This document shows, one piece after another, positions 9,501 to 19,591 of a stretch of 64,000 bases of DNA. The notes under the pieces were generated by a model. It searched no databases, was not told the origin of the DNA, and saw only the letters and a program-made list of their open reading frames with translations. The stretch spans positions 1,116,001 to 1,180,000 of the forward strand of contig JAGTTO010000001.1 of assembly GCA_018223435.1 (NCBI GenBank), given 5' to 3'. The position numbers and the translations under genes are program-made. The number at the start of each line of letters is the position of its first letter. The first letter of the stretch is position 1. Origin of the DNA: Lachnospiraceae bacterium Marseille-Q4251. GTDB lineage: Bacteria; Bacillota; Clostridia; Lachnospirales; Lachnospiraceae.

Positions 9501-9599
9501 AATGGCATAGGAAATCAGGTTCACAAGAGTTGTGCATCCGCCGAAAAAGATGTAGCGGATGGCCTGATTCTGAAACAGTTTTTTTATCCAGTTTGTCAT
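6564..9599 (-). CDS. GtrA domain fused to YfhO-family membrane protein
   Basis: A 1011-residue membrane protein. Residues 1-130 are a GtrA domain: IRYIFFGGCTTLVNLISYAI, then VNKIFVF and a C-terminal NYVFSKCFVFKD, four short membrane helices as in flippase-like GtrA proteins. From about 150 a YfhO-type region follows, with a GT-C-like multi-pass segment (SFAVNLVYPFGDHGVLIIDS, then LHQYLPFF), about twelve helices to residue 620, and a large extracellular beta-rich part ending with a final helix and an acidic tail (EEEEELEEKQDLEE). YfhO is involved in glycosylation of lipoteichoic acid in Bacillus and Listeria; GtrA proteins are thought to move undecaprenyl-linked sugars. Having both in one chain suggests a self-contained sugar-transfer unit, which is inference. 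Confidence 0.88.
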   Translation of the reverse strand: MTNWIKKLFQNQAIRYIFFGGCTTLVNLISYAIFRHFLGIDITIANFLSISLSILFAYVVNKIFVFESRTRGIRELLVEAGQFIGMRLSTMFIEIFGVVILCCVFGVPDMIGKLLIQVVVLVLNYVFSKCFVFKDKPPKEFLSPEELLEKKRIRRCAAFGFVIPAVVVAVSFAVNLVYPFGDHGVLIIDSLHQYLPFFTEFHEKLVNNESFLYSMGGGLGINFWATIAYYLASPMNFLLVLFPKRNMMDVMALFIVLKLGLCGCTFSWYLAYKEKGKSYFPVLFGTMYALSSFMIGYYFNLMWFDSIAMLPLVMLGIERIVKGGNGKMFCVSLFYALYCNYYIGFMLCLFSCLYLLVQWISTKGLTVKKFFTSALTFGWYALLSGGMAAIMLVPAFLGLGVTESAENKFPWPPKLYLHDASQLTSQFAFVEPINIADHQYELNAFCGVLTLVLAVLFLLDKYVSLRERIAKTALCVLLFMSFDTNILNFIWHGFHTQNGLPNRFAFLYIAMLLVMAHQALWHVRYLSGTRVLIAAAVPLAFTGYSWWTGLGDREFYVYLATEFLLTVYGVLLLLYGLVKKAREEKLFKRVLVFIGVAEMTATAVYGVSMNGTVSRQTYLDDQIAYEKLMARNEDGSSFYRSDIDSTRMRNADMFMGGDGVMLFSSTMPASTVDLCKALGMEARTNKSGYVGLTKLFNDILGVKYVESRTVTDRLYQMEQVDYEEPLALYRNDNALSIGFMVDSDIKDWDIDSGNAADVQNEFVALAVNEGPLFTLNQSIEMTDGGSYDIVIPAGMQAYLEVTRKTEKITVSTPDYTKSYDKYNDHLYDLGCFDEDEIATVTCEFSENQEGSVTANVYICSDEEYQMVHDKLASSQLVTDSEDGSYYVKDGKIRGTIDADQDGTLLFSLPYDTGWKVKVDGKTVETYAVGRSLLGIDLTEGSHEIALDYTAPGLWEGTILSILCLALFFLTLILENQRRLIQIPPEEGMEAAIPLARREEEEELEEKQDLEE

Positions 9600-9633
9600 C
9601 TTGATACCTCTCTAAATCGCAAAATCTGTCCCT

Positions 9634-9662
9634 AGTATACCTTTCTTCCTATTAAAAAGCAA
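9634..9662 (-). promoter_or_regulatory. Promoter of the GtrA-YfhO gene
   Basis: Minus strand TTGCTT (9662-9657), 17-base spacer, TATACT (9639-9634). The -35 box abuts the addA stop codon, so the gene has its own promoter despite lying only 63 bases from addA. Confidence 0.7.
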
Positions 9663-12600
9663 TCAGTTTTCCCTTAACTCTTTCTGAAGACGGACGGAAT
9701 ACAGGATCTTCTCCTTCACCTTTCTGCCGGTCAGCTGTTCCAGGGCCTCGGTATAGTAGTTGAGCTGGGCCGCATATTTTCGGTAAAGGACCGCTTCCCC
9801 GCCTTTTTCCACATAGTCGGTTTTGTAATCCACCAGGATAAGGCCGTCTGCTTCCTCGAAATAGGCGTCCACAACTCCCTGAATCAAGAGCTTTCGTCCC
9901 TCTTCGGCTTCCGAGTAGAGTCGGGCTGCGGGGATCGCATAGATGAAATGCTGCTCCCGGAAGAGAACACCAGCCTGCTGCGCCCTCGCCATCCGCTGCC
10001 CCAAGGCTCCTTTTGAGAAGCATAAGATTCTCCGGCAGTCGATGGCGGCGGCCTCCTCTCTGGTGAGCCGCCCTTTCTCTTTCAGTTCCTGAAGCTGCTC
10101 TTCCACGGCTTCCAGGCTCTCCGCCCGGGTGAAATCGAGATACTGTAAGAAAATATGGTAGGCCGTTCCCCGGGCCGCTCCCTGGACGGGGGCTTCGTCT
10201 TTCAGAAAGTCCGGAATGATCTCTTCGACTTCCGGAAGCGCTTCCTCCGTTCCTGTTTTTAAATCTGTCTGTTCTTTAAAAAGAGAGTCCTCAAAGATCC
10301 TCTCCCAGTCTTCCCAATCTGCTTCTTTTTTCGATTCTTCTCCGTAAAGAAGCTCACTCTCCGTCTCCAGCTCCGCCTCGCTCTGGCGCTTGAGCTGGGA
10401 GACCGTAAGCTTCACCGGAATCCGCTGGTAATGCTGCTCTTCTGCCTCTGCCATGCGTTTTCCCAGGATCTCGTGAAACTCCGGTTCGTAGATTTCATCG
10501 GAGCGAAGAAGCCTGAGGCTCTCGATATCCAGGGCTTTTCTGGCCTCCTGCTTCACGCCACCGGCCAGAAGATCCTGCACCGATAATTTCCGAATCGCCA
10601 CCGGGGTCGTCCAGACCGCATCTTCTTCCTCCCGCAGGGGCCGAATTTCGCCTTTTTCTCCCAGAAGCTCCCTGGCGCTCTCGTACTTTAAGAGCACCGG
10701 CATCAGAAGATCGAGGTACCCTCCGGCCCCCGAAAGGATCTGATAGGAAAGGCCGTATTTCAGAGGTGACGCGCTCTGGCACCAGCGCTCCAGCTTTTTC
10801 TCAAGGCCGGAGACGGCTCCCGTAAGGATCAGTTTTTCTTTCGCCCTGGTCAGGGCCACATAGAGAACGCGGATCTCCTCGCCGATGTTGTCGTCGTTGA
10901 CCTTCGCCTGAATGCAGCGCTTAAAAAGAGTGGTCCGGCGAACCCGCAAAACCGGGTCCACCATATCAAAGCCGATGCCAAGGTCCGCATCCAGCACCAT
11001 CCGGCTTCTGGTGTCCATTTTGTTGAACTGCTTTTCCAGACCCCCTAAGAAAACCACAGGAAATTCCAGGCCTTTGCTTCGGTGAATACTCATGATCTGG
11101 ACCACGTTCCGGTTTTCCCCGAGACTCTGGGCCTCGCCGTAATCTACGTCGTACTTCTGCAGATTCTCGATGTAGCGGATGAAATTAAAGAGACCGCGGT
11201 AGCTGGTTTTCTCATAATCCCAGGCCTTCTGAACCAGCATTTTCAGGTTCTGTGCCCGCTGCTCTCCCGCCGGCATGGCCGCCGCTTCCTCCGCATAGCC
11301 GGTCACATCAAAAATATACCAGAGCAGTTCATGGATCGGCGTGAAGGCCGCCTGCTGCCGGAAATCCTCCAGAAGAGCGTAGAAATCCTCCAGTTTTTTC
11401 CGAAGCTTCTCGTCCTCCCCGTTTTCCCGGTACCAGCGGCAGCTCTCATGGAAGGCTTTTTCCTCCCCGCAGCTGCTCCGGATCAGGGCTGTCTCCTTCT
11501 TCGTGAAACCGCCGATGGAGGAAAGGAGCACCGCCGCCAGAGGGATGTCCTGACTGGAATTGTCGATGATTTTCAGGAGGGACAGGACTACCTGCACCTC
11601 CCGTGTGGAAAAATAGCCGCTCCGCGTGCCCACATAGACCGGGATTCCCATATTCTCCAGCACCTTTCCATAGCTTTCCGCAAAGGCGGAGGGGGAACGG
11701 AAGAGGATCACGATATCCTTAAATTCGATTTTTCTCATACTGCCGGTTTTGCCGATGGTTTTATCGAAAATTTCCTCTTTTCCCACCATCTTTAAGATCC
11801 GCTGGCCGGTCAGCTCCGCCTCCAGCTCTCCCGGTGTCATCCGAACCCTTTCCATCAGCTCCTCATCCTCGTCAAGATCCAGAAGAAGAAGCTCAGGCCG
11901 GAGGGTCATCGGGTCCATTTCCGGATAGTCTGCTCCCGGATAAAGGGCCGTCTCCGCCGTATAGAGAATTTTTCCCGGATTCTGGCGCATGACCTCCCGG
12001 AAAATCTCGTTGGTGAAGGCCAGAATCTCCCGGCGGCTTCGGAAATTCTTTTTCAAATCAATGCGCTGGCAGTCGGAATCCTCCAGCGTGTAGGTCTCAT
12101 ATTTTTCCAGGAAAAGCTCGGGTCTTGCCAAGCGGAAGCGGTAGATACTCTGCTTCACATCACCCACCATGAAAATGTTCCGCAGACCCTCGTGCTCCCT
12201 CGAAACCGCCGTCAGAATGGCCTCCTGCACCAGGTTGCTGTCCTGGTACTCGTCGATCATGATCTCTTTGAAACGACCGGAGAGCTCCTTCGCCGTATCC
12301 GTCGGCTGTCCCTCCTCATCCACAAGAATCGAGAGAGCCAGATGCTCCATATCGTGGAAATCGCAGAGATTCCGCGCTCTCTTTTCCTCGGCAAAACGCC
12401 GGGTAAAGGCAAGGGTCAGCTCCACCAGCACCTTCATGGGCCGGCCCGCCGCCTGCATATCCGCAAACTCCGTCTCGGGACTCTCGGCAAAATAGTCCTC
12501 TTCCAGGGCCTTAATCTCGTCTTTCACCTGATCCCGGAGGGCTTTCACCTGTTTTTTCTTGTTTTCGTCGATCGTTTCATCCTTTTTCGTGGAAAGTCTC

Positions 12601-13442
12601 GCCCATTTATCCATGGACTGAAAGGCCTGGTAAAACTCCCGGTAGCCCTTCGCTCCCTTGCATTTTTCCAGATTTTCCAGGTCGGAAAGGATGGCCGGCT
12701 CATAGAGATAGGGTCCTCCATTCTCCTTACAGATGGAAAGAGCCTTCTCCAGCAATTCCTCGAGATCTCCGATGAGTTCCCGGGTGGAATTGAGCCACCC
12801 CTGAAGCCACCCGGCATTTTCAAATTCTTCCATCGTCCGGGCGGAATAGACGCTTAAGCATTCCTCCAGCCATTTTTCGGGATAGGGATAGCTCATGGCA
12901 AATTCATAGAGACGGAGAATGGAATCCTCGAGGATCTGGTCATTTTTTCCGGTGGCAAGGCACTCCACAAACTCCTGAAATTCCGGCGTCGCCTCCTCAA
13001 AATAGCTCTCCAGAAGCTCCTGAACCACCTGGGTCTTGAGAAGCTTCCCTTCGCCCTCGTCCATAACCCGGTAGTTTGGGTCCAGGCCAATGACGTGGAA
13101 ATAACTCTTTAAAATGTAACTGCAGAAGCTGTCAATCGTGGTGATCTGGGCGCTCTGGATCAGCGTGAGCTGCCGGGTCAGATGCTCCTCCTCTTCCCCC
13201 TCGGAAAGCTTCTTCTCTATGGCGGTATTCAGACGCTCCCGCATCTCTCCCGCCGCCGCCCGGGTGAAAGTCACGACCAGAAGCTCGTCGATATCCACAG
13301 GCCGGATCGGGTCTGAGATCAGATTCAAGATCCTCTCGATAAGGACCGCCGTCTTTCCGGAGCCCGCCGCTGCGGAGACCAGGAGATTCCGGTTTCTAAG
13401 GTCGATGACCTTCTTCTGGTCTGGGGTCCACTGATTGCTCAT
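9663..13442 (-). CDS. addA: AddA, helicase-nuclease subunit of AddAB
   Basis: A 1259-residue UvrD/Rep superfamily I helicase. Walker A SAAAGSGKTAVL lies at residues 23-34, with IDEYQDSN as Walker B/motif II, GDVKQSIYRFR as motif III and VMSIHRSKGLEFPVV as motif V (here IMSIHRSKG). The C-terminal RecB-type nuclease domain has LILVDYKTDYV near residue 1204 with the catalytic D and K. AddAB resects double-strand breaks to a Chi-like site for RecA loading, the Gram-positive counterpart of RecBCD. The start overlaps the addB stop by 4 bases (ATGA). Length is normal for the family. Confidence 0.97.
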   Translation of the reverse strand: MSNQWTPDQKKVIDLRNRNLLVSAAAGSGKTAVLIERILNLISDPIRPVDIDELLVVTFTRAAAGEMRERLNTAIEKKLSEGEEEEHLTRQLTLIQSAQITTIDSFCSYILKSYFHVIGLDPNYRVMDEGEGKLLKTQVVQELLESYFEEATPEFQEFVECLATGKNDQILEDSILRLYEFAMSYPYPEKWLEECLSVYSARTMEEFENAGWLQGWLNSTRELIGDLEELLEKALSICKENGGPYLYEPAILSDLENLEKCKGAKGYREFYQAFQSMDKWARLSTKKDETIDENKKKQVKALRDQVKDEIKALEEDYFAESPETEFADMQAAGRPMKVLVELTLAFTRRFAEEKRARNLCDFHDMEHLALSILVDEEGQPTDTAKELSGRFKEIMIDEYQDSNLVQEAILTAVSREHEGLRNIFMVGDVKQSIYRFRLARPELFLEKYETYTLEDSDCQRIDLKKNFRSRREILAFTNEIFREVMRQNPGKILYTAETALYPGADYPEMDPMTLRPELLLLDLDEDEELMERVRMTPGELEAELTGQRILKMVGKEEIFDKTIGKTGSMRKIEFKDIVILFRSPSAFAESYGKVLENMGIPVYVGTRSGYFSTREVQVVLSLLKIIDNSSQDIPLAAVLLSSIGGFTKKETALIRSSCGEEKAFHESCRWYRENGEDEKLRKKLEDFYALLEDFRQQAAFTPIHELLWYIFDVTGYAEEAAAMPAGEQRAQNLKMLVQKAWDYEKTSYRGLFNFIRYIENLQKYDVDYGEAQSLGENRNVVQIMSIHRSKGLEFPVVFLGGLEKQFNKMDTRSRMVLDADLGIGFDMVDPVLRVRRTTLFKRCIQAKVNDDNIGEEIRVLYVALTRAKEKLILTGAVSGLEKKLERWCQSASPLKYGLSYQILSGAGGYLDLLMPVLLKYESARELLGEKGEIRPLREEEDAVWTTPVAIRKLSVQDLLAGGVKQEARKALDIESLRLLRSDEIYEPEFHEILGKRMAEAEEQHYQRIPVKLTVSQLKRQSEAELETESELLYGEESKKEADWEDWERIFEDSLFKEQTDLKTGTEEALPEVEEIIPDFLKDEAPVQGAARGTAYHIFLQYLDFTRAESLEAVEEQLQELKEKGRLTREEAAAIDCRRILCFSKGALGQRMARAQQAGVLFREQHFIYAIPAARLYSEAEEGRKLLIQGVVDAYFEEADGLILVDYKTDYVEKGGEAVLYRKYAAQLNYYTEALEQLTGRKVKEKILYSVRLQKELREN

Positions 13443-16400
13443 TTCATCTCCTCCTCGATCTTTCTTAGTGCTTCGTCGGCGCTTAAATCCTCCAGCCGAC
13501 GGAATTTCATACTTTTATCCTTCAGATCAAAGCCGCAGACGCTGCGGAAGACGCAGTAATCGCAGGCGGTCTGATTTTTCCGCTCATAGGGCAGGCGCTC
13601 CGCCTTTCCTTTCAGGATCTCGCTTCCAAGCTCCTGCATCTTTTTGCCCGCGTAAGCCGACATGGCTGCAAACTGCTTTGTGCTGGCAGTCCGGGAGGCT
13701 TTTCCGAGAGACCCATCCTTGTTGACGGAGATCGGGATCACGCTCGAAGTTCCCTGTAAAAAGCGGTCCATGGACTTGATGATCTCCTCGCGGCTGTTCA
13801 CCAGACCGTTGACCTTCAGTTCCTTTAAGAGCTGTTTTCGGATCTCATCGGGATCTTCGTCCCCGGAAAGCTCCAGCAGGGGATCTTCCACATGATAATA
13901 GAAGATTCCCGCCGGGGTCACGGTTTTCTCCTTCTTCGCCCGGCGCTCCAGCTCGAGAGCCGCGTTCAGATAGACCATGAGCTGCAGCTGCAGGCCGTAA
14001 TAAAAAGCCGCCAGGTCAAATTTCGTGTTTCCGGACTTATAATCCACCACTTTCACGAAAACCTCTTCCTCATTTTCACAGTAATCGATGCGGTCAATCC
14101 GGCCTTTGAGCTTCATCTTTGTGTTGTCAGGAAGGCTCAGATTCACCGCTTCCAGATTTTCAATCGCGGAAAAGGGCACCTCGAAGTTTCCGGGCTCGAA
14201 CATGCCGCTCCGGATCTGAATCAGCAAAGCCCAGATCGTGCGGCCCATGATCCGCCGGATCCGTTTCAGCGCATAGGCGCTCCGGCTGTCCTTCTTAAGG
14301 CCGGGGTTATGGATAAAGGCCGCTGCCTCAGAGACAGCCTCCTCTGTGAGCTTTTCCGCCTCCTCGTCGGGCAGGTCAAACCAGGTCCACTCGCTCGCTT
14401 CCACCTTTTCTGAAAAGATCTCCAGCGCCTTGTGGAAGAGATTTCCCATATCCACCGGGGCAAATTCCAGCGTTTCCCGCTCGGTAAGCCTAAGGCCATA
14501 CCGCAGGAAATGCTCGCAGGCACAGGCCGCGAAGGTCTCCAGCCGGCTCACGCTGTTGGTCAGCACGTTTCCGTAGAGGGCCTTCGCCGCCTCCCTTCCA
14601 ATGCCGGAATCCTCGTTCCCGGCGAAAGCCGCATGGAGAAGACGCTCCAGCTTTTCCTTCCATTTCGGCTCCTTACTGTACCAGAGATAGAGTTCCTGAA
14701 ACTCCGGAGAAAATTCCCCCTCTTTCATTTTCAGAATCCCCTCGGTCAGACAGGAGAGGCCATTTTCCGGCGTCCAGACCCGTTTTTTGAAGGACTGGTC
14801 CGCTTCCTCGTCGGTCACAGAAAGCTCCGGGAAGAGCCTCTGAATCCGCCCCACCACATAGGAGGGCCGCATCGCTTTTCCTTCGAGATCTGCCTTCGCC
14901 ATCGTCAGATAGAGCCGCTCGGAGGGCTTCGTAAGATGCAGATAGAGATAAAAACGCTCCACAAAGCTGTTTTCCCTGGTTCCCGGTGCCAGCGTCACGC
15001 CCTGATCCGAGAGGAAGCTTCTCTCCTCCTCCGAGAGGATACCTCCGCCTTTTCCCGCCGAAGGCACGATACCCTCGTTGAGCCCCAAGAAAATCAGCAC
15101 CTTGATGTCTTTGAGACGGGTTCGCTCCATGTCGCCCACCAGCACCTCGTCCAGCGAGGGCGGAATCAGGCCCACGCGGCTGTCCTCGAAACCGGCCTCC
15201 AGAAGCTCCTTATAGTCCTTCAGGCTCATGACCTCGTCGCCCAGAAACTCTACCAGCTTGTCAAAGAGACTGATGACCGTCCCGTAGATCTGGTGATAGA
15301 CCTTGGCCTCGTCCATCTTTCCCTGTTCCTCAAAGTTCTTTTCCATCTGAGTGAGCTTCTGCTGGAGCTTTTCCCCGGCGATGAAACGGTAGAGCCCTTC
15401 GGTCCGCTGGCGCACTGTGATATTTTTTCCCCGCATGGCTTCCGTGTAAGCCGCTGTCTTCTCAAGGAAAGTCTCCCTGAACGCATTAAGCCTCGGCAAA
15501 TCCTCTGCAGAAAAGCTTCTGGTCTCCTGAGTCCACTCCTTTTTCCACATGGAGTATCCCCGGATTCCCGCCGCCAACACATAATTTTCCACATAATCGA
15601 TGGTCTCCGGTGCAAAATCCACCAAGCCGCAGCGAAGGAAGCGGAAAACCGTCTCATAGCTGTAATCGCGGATCAGCATTTCCAGCGCCGCCTTCATAAA
15701 TTCCAGGAACGGATTTAAGAGAACGCGTTTCGTCTCATCGATAAAGCAGGGAATCCCGTACTTCGGAAAGACCCGGCGGATCTCCCGGGCGTAAGTCGCC
15801 ATGTCGCCGCTGATGAGGGCGATCTCCCGGAAAGCAAGCTTCTGCTCCCGGGTCAGCTTCAGGATCGTCCGGGCCGCAAACTCCGCCTCCTCTCTCGGAT
15901 TCGCACAGGCGTGGATCGAAATTTCATCCGACGGCTTCTCCAGGTAAAAGATCCCCCCGGCAAAATAGTTTTTTCCCGTGCGGAACAGATGGCTCTCAAG
16001 AAAGGCAAGGGCCGGGCAGCCATTAAAGCGGCGGACACCCTTTCTTCCCAGAATCACCGGCTCCAAAATTTCCGTACCAGTCTCCTTACAGAGGTTCGTC
16101 AGGCTCTGGATCGTCTTCTGACTGAGGTAGAACAACTCATGCATTTTCCCGGGCTTTCCCCAGTCCGTACGGGGATCGACGGTCACAGTCACGAGGATTT
16201 TTTTTGCCAGCGGAAGAAGTTTTTTAAGGAGGGCAAGCTGAATCGGGGTAAAGCCCGTATAACTGTCCAAGGCGATCGTGCAGCCTGAGAGGAGGCCTGA
16301 CTCCTCCGCATGCTCCGCCAGCACCTCCAGAAGTTCCTCCGCCGTCACATAGTCCTTCGCCATCCGCTCCTGAAAGGCCTGGTAGAGGATACCGATATCC

Positions 16401-16870
16401 TTCCATTTATAATAGAGGCGGGGCTGGCCCTCAAGGCCTTCCAGGATCCCGTCCATCTGTTCCGGCTCGATCCGGTACTGAGCCAGCTCCGAGATCATGG
16501 ATTTCACCTGGCTGATGTAGCCGTTTTTCTCCATACTTCCTCCGAGAAGGGTCAGCTCTTTCTTGTGCTCCATGGCGCAGCGACGGATCACCAGATTTTT
16601 TCCGGTCTCCTCGAGGACCCGCCTCCGGTCCGCCCCCAGGTCCTCCAGAACCCTGAGGGCCAGACGCTGAAAGCTCAGCACATCAATATTTAAGATTCCT
16701 TTCCGCGGATGAAGCTCGGTCAGATTCCGCTGAATCTCCATCGTAAACTGCTCCGGTACTAGTACCAGAAAATTTTCTTTCGGTGCAGCCAGGGATTCCC
16801 GGATCACCGTCTCATACAGATAACGGGACTTTCCGCTTCCCGAGCTTCCCAGGATAAACTGAAGGGGCAT
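13439..16870 (-). CDS. addB: AddB, iron-sulfur nuclease subunit of AddAB
   Basis: A 1143-residue protein. A P-loop GSSGSGKSRYL sits at residues 8-18. The C-terminal nuclease has VVDYKSGNT with its catalytic D and K. Four cysteines for the 4Fe-4S cluster are visible: one in the FAACACEHFLRYG segment near residue 782 and three in CDYCVFRSVC near 1107, the split arrangement known for AddB. It is the first gene of addB-addA. No promoter could be placed in the 70 bases upstream, which hold only the valS terminator and a ribosome site, so transcription may start inside valS or read through. Confidence 0.96.
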   Translation of the reverse strand: MPLQFILGSSGSGKSRYLYETVIRESLAAPKENFLVLVPEQFTMEIQRNLTELHPRKGILNIDVLSFQRLALRVLEDLGADRRRVLEETGKNLVIRRCAMEHKKELTLLGGSMEKNGYISQVKSMISELAQYRIEPEQMDGILEGLEGQPRLYYKWKDIGILYQAFQERMAKDYVTAEELLEVLAEHAEESGLLSGCTIALDSYTGFTPIQLALLKKLLPLAKKILVTVTVDPRTDWGKPGKMHELFYLSQKTIQSLTNLCKETGTEILEPVILGRKGVRRFNGCPALAFLESHLFRTGKNYFAGGIFYLEKPSDEISIHACANPREEAEFAARTILKLTREQKLAFREIALISGDMATYAREIRRVFPKYGIPCFIDETKRVLLNPFLEFMKAALEMLIRDYSYETVFRFLRCGLVDFAPETIDYVENYVLAAGIRGYSMWKKEWTQETRSFSAEDLPRLNAFRETFLEKTAAYTEAMRGKNITVRQRTEGLYRFIAGEKLQQKLTQMEKNFEEQGKMDEAKVYHQIYGTVISLFDKLVEFLGDEVMSLKDYKELLEAGFEDSRVGLIPPSLDEVLVGDMERTRLKDIKVLIFLGLNEGIVPSAGKGGGILSEEERSFLSDQGVTLAPGTRENSFVERFYLYLHLTKPSERLYLTMAKADLEGKAMRPSYVVGRIQRLFPELSVTDEEADQSFKKRVWTPENGLSCLTEGILKMKEGEFSPEFQELYLWYSKEPKWKEKLERLLHAAFAGNEDSGIGREAAKALYGNVLTNSVSRLETFAACACEHFLRYGLRLTERETLEFAPVDMGNLFHKALEIFSEKVEASEWTWFDLPDEEAEKLTEEAVSEAAAFIHNPGLKKDSRSAYALKRIRRIMGRTIWALLIQIRSGMFEPGNFEVPFSAIENLEAVNLSLPDNTKMKLKGRIDRIDYCENEEEVFVKVVDYKSGNTKFDLAAFYYGLQLQLMVYLNAALELERRAKKEKTVTPAGIFYYHVEDPLLELSGDEDPDEIRKQLLKELKVNGLVNSREEIIKSMDRFLQGTSSVIPISVNKDGSLGKASRTASTKQFAAMSAYAGKKMQELGSEILKGKAERLPYERKNQTACDYCVFRSVCGFDLKDKSMKFRRLEDLSADEALRKIEEEMK

Positions 16871-16884
16871 ATTTTTCTCCTTGT

Positions 16885-16932
16885 GAAAGAAAAGCCTTAC
16901 CGGGTAGATTTCCGGTAAAGCTCTTCTCTTTT
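16885..16932 (-). terminator. valS terminator
   Basis: Minus-strand hairpin with arms AGCTTTACCGG and CCGGTAAGGCTT followed by TTCTTT, directly between the valS stop and the addB ribosome site. Confidence 0.75.
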
Positions 16933-16939
16933 TTCAATC

Positions 16940-19591
16940 TTATTTCGCGAGCTGGGCCAGGCGCTCTTTCACCTGAGCCATCATCTCCGTATATTTGGTC
17001 AGTTTCGCTTTTTCTTCATCGATCTTGGCCTGGGGCGCTTTGCTGATGAAACGCTCATTGTTCAGCATGCCGTTAGAACGTGCCAGCTCTTTGGTGAGAC
17101 GCTCCTCCTCTTTTTTCAGACGCTCGATCTCTTTCTCGATATCTACCAGCTCTGCAAAGGGCATGTAGATTGTCGCTTTGTGGATCACTGCAGAAACCGC
17201 ATCCTCGCCGATGCCTGCCTTGTCCACCTGTACGGTGACATCGCTGGCATAACCCAGAGTTGCGAAGAAGACTTTTCCGTTCTCGAAGATCTCGCGGACT
17301 GCCTCGTCCTCAGATACAACGAAAACTTTCGCTTTCTTACTGGGCGGTACGTTCATGCCGGTACGCACATTACGGATTGCACGAACAGCCTCTTTGATGG
17401 TCTCGATGGCGTTCTCATCCTCTGCAAAGTTCCAGCTCTCCTGATATTCCGGCCAGGAAGCGACCATGATGGACTCCTCTTCCGGACGGAGTGTGCAGTA
17501 GATTTCCTCTGTGATGAAGGGCATGTAGGGATGAAGAAGCTTCAGGGCATTGGAGAGAACGGTCTTCAGTGTCCAGAGAGCTGCTGCCTTTGTGGTATCC
17601 TCGTCATTGTAAAGACGGGGTTTCACCATCTCGATGTACCAGTCGCAGAACTCCTCCCAGATGAAATCGTAAACCTTCTGCACAGCGATACCGAGTTCGT
17701 ATTTGTCGAGGTTCTCAGTCACTTCTTTTGCCAGATGGTTAACCTTGGAAAGAATCCATTTGTCTGCTCCGGTCAGGTCATTGAGATCCATCTCTGCCGG
17801 AACATCGGCTTTCTCGAGGTTCATCATGATAAAACGGGAAGCGTTCCATACTTTGTTGGCGAAGTTACGGCTGGCTTCCACACGATCCCAGTAGAAACGC
17901 ATGTCGTTTCCGGGGGCGTTTCCGGTCATAAGAGTCAGGCGGAGCGCATCTGCGCCGTATTTGTCGATGACTTCCAGAGGATCGATACCGTTTCCGAGGG
18001 ATTTACTCATCTTTCTTCCCTGGCTGTCACGAACCAGTCCGTGAATCAGTACATGATGGAAGGGAACCTCGCCGGTCTGCTCCAGAGAGGAGAATACCAT
18101 ACGGATAACCCAGAAAAGGATGATATCGTAACCCGTTACCAGTACGTCTGTCGGGAAGAAATAGTCCAGATCCTCGGTCTTGTCCGGCCAGCCCAGTGTA
18201 GAGAAGGGCCAGAGGGCGGAGGAGAACCAGGTATCCAGCGTATCCTCATCCTGTGTAAAGTGAGTGCAGCCGCATTTCGGGCATTTGTCCGGAGCGCCTC
18301 CTCTTCTTACGACAACCTCGCCGCAGTCGTCACAGTAGTAAGCCGGAATCCGGTGGCCCCACCAGAGCTGACGGGAAATACACCAGTCATGGATGTTCTC
18401 CAGCCAGTGGAAATATGTCTTGTCGAAGCGCTCCGGAACAAATTTCAGTTTGCCGGATTTTACTGCCTCAACGGCCGGTTTTGCCATCTCTTCCATCTTT
18501 ACAAACCACTGCTGTTTGATCATGGGCTCTACGGTGGTGTGGCAGCGGTCATGGGTTCCTACGGCATGGGTATGGGGAACAACTTTTACCAGAAGGCCCT
18601 GGTTTTTCAGCTCTTCTACCATGGCTTTTCTGGCATCGTAACGGTCCATGCCGGCGTATTTGCCGCCTTTTTCGTTGATGGTTCCGTCATCGTTCAGGAT
18701 GTTGATCTCTTCCAGGTTGTGACGTTTTCCAACCTCGAAGTCGTTGGGGTCATGAGCCGGGGTGATCTTTACGCAGCCGGTTCCGAACTCTTTGTCTACA
18801 TAGAAATCGCCGATCACCGGGATCTCGCGGTCGGTGAGGGGGAGCTTCAGCATTTTTCCGATGAGGTGCTGATAACGCTCGTCATCCGGGTTTACTGCCA
18901 CTGCGGTATCGCCGAGAAGAGTCTCCGGACGGGTCGTGGCGATCTCCACGAATTTGCCCTCTTCACCTACGATGGGGTAATTGATGTGCCAGAAGAAACC
19001 ATCCTGATCCTCATGCTCTACCTCGGCATCGGAGATGGAAGTCTGGCAGACCGGGCACCAGTTGATGATGCGGGAGCCTTTGTAGATGTAGCCTTTCTCA
19101 TAGAGGCGTACGAAAACTTCTTCTACGGCTTTGGAACAGCCCTCGTCCATCGTGAAACGCTCTCTGTCCCAGTCAGCGGAGGAACCCAGCTTGTGCAGCT
19201 GATTGATGATCTTTCCACCGTACTCTTCTTTCCAGGCCCAGGCATGTTTGAGGAACTCCTCACGGCCGATCTTCTCTTTGTCGATGCCCTGCTCACGAAG
19301 CTTCGCGGTAACTTTTACCTCGGTAGCAATGGCTGCGTGGTCGGTTCCCGGCTGCCACAGTGCGTTGTAACCCTGCATTCTCTTATAACGAATCAGGATA
19401 TCCTGCATCGTGTTGTCCAGAGCGTGGCCCATATGGAGCTGACCGGTTACGTTTGGCGGCGGCATTACAATGGTAAAAGGTTTCTTGCTTCTGTCTACTT
19501 CTGCATGGAAGTATTTCTTGTCCAGCCATTTCTGGTAAAGACGGTCTTCTATGCCCTTGGGATCATAGGTTTTTGCCAGTTCTTTGTTCAT
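16940..19591 (-). CDS. valS: Valyl-tRNA synthetase
   Basis: An 883-residue class I aminoacyl-tRNA synthetase. The HIGH signature is [17 protein letters not shown] near residues 45-60, and KMSKS is in [17 protein letters not shown] near 527. The editing (CP1) domain contains [13 protein letters not shown] and [12 protein letters not shown], and a zinc-binding CDDCGE...CPKCGC pair occurs before the second half of the Rossmann fold. The C-terminal coiled coil ([20 protein letters not shown]) is the ValS arm that grips tRNA-Val. Expression is controlled by the T-box leader upstream. Length is typical for Firmicutes ValS. Confidence 0.98.
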   Translation of the reverse strand: MNKELAKTYDPKGIEDRLYQKWLDKKYFHAEVDRSKKPFTIVMPPPNVTGQLHMGHALDNTMQDILIRYKRMQGYNALWQPGTDHAAIATEVKVTAKLREQGIDKEKIGREEFLKHAWAWKEEYGGKIINQLHKLGSSADWDRERFTMDEGCSKAVEEVFVRLYEKGYIYKGSRIINWCPVCQTSISDAEVEHEDQDGFFWHINYPIVGEEGKFVEIATTRPETLLGDTAVAVNPDDERYQHLIGKMLKLPLTDREIPVIGDFYVDKEFGTGCVKITPAHDPNDFEVGKRHNLEEINILNDDGTINEKGGKYAGMDRYDARKAMVEELKNQGLLVKVVPHTHAVGTHDRCHTTVEPMIKQQWFVKMEEMAKPAVEAVKSGKLKFVPERFDKTYFHWLENIHDWCISRQLWWGHRIPAYYCDDCGEVVVRRGGAPDKCPKCGCTHFTQDEDTLDTWFSSALWPFSTLGWPDKTEDLDYFFPTDVLVTGYDIILFWVIRMVFSSLEQTGEVPFHHVLIHGLVRDSQGRKMSKSLGNGIDPLEVIDKYGADALRLTLMTGNAPGNDMRFYWDRVEASRNFANKVWNASRFIMMNLEKADVPAEMDLNDLTGADKWILSKVNHLAKEVTENLDKYELGIAVQKVYDFIWEEFCDWYIEMVKPRLYNDEDTTKAAALWTLKTVLSNALKLLHPYMPFITEEIYCTLRPEEESIMVASWPEYQESWNFAEDENAIETIKEAVRAIRNVRTGMNVPPSKKAKVFVVSEDEAVREIFENGKVFFATLGYASDVTVQVDKAGIGEDAVSAVIHKATIYMPFAELVDIEKEIERLKKEEERLTKELARSNGMLNNERFISKAPQAKIDEEKAKLTKYTEMMAQVKERLAQLAK

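Noticed and set aside
14432..15718. 428-residue plus-strand frame
   Set aside because: Antisense shadow of addB with no family features.
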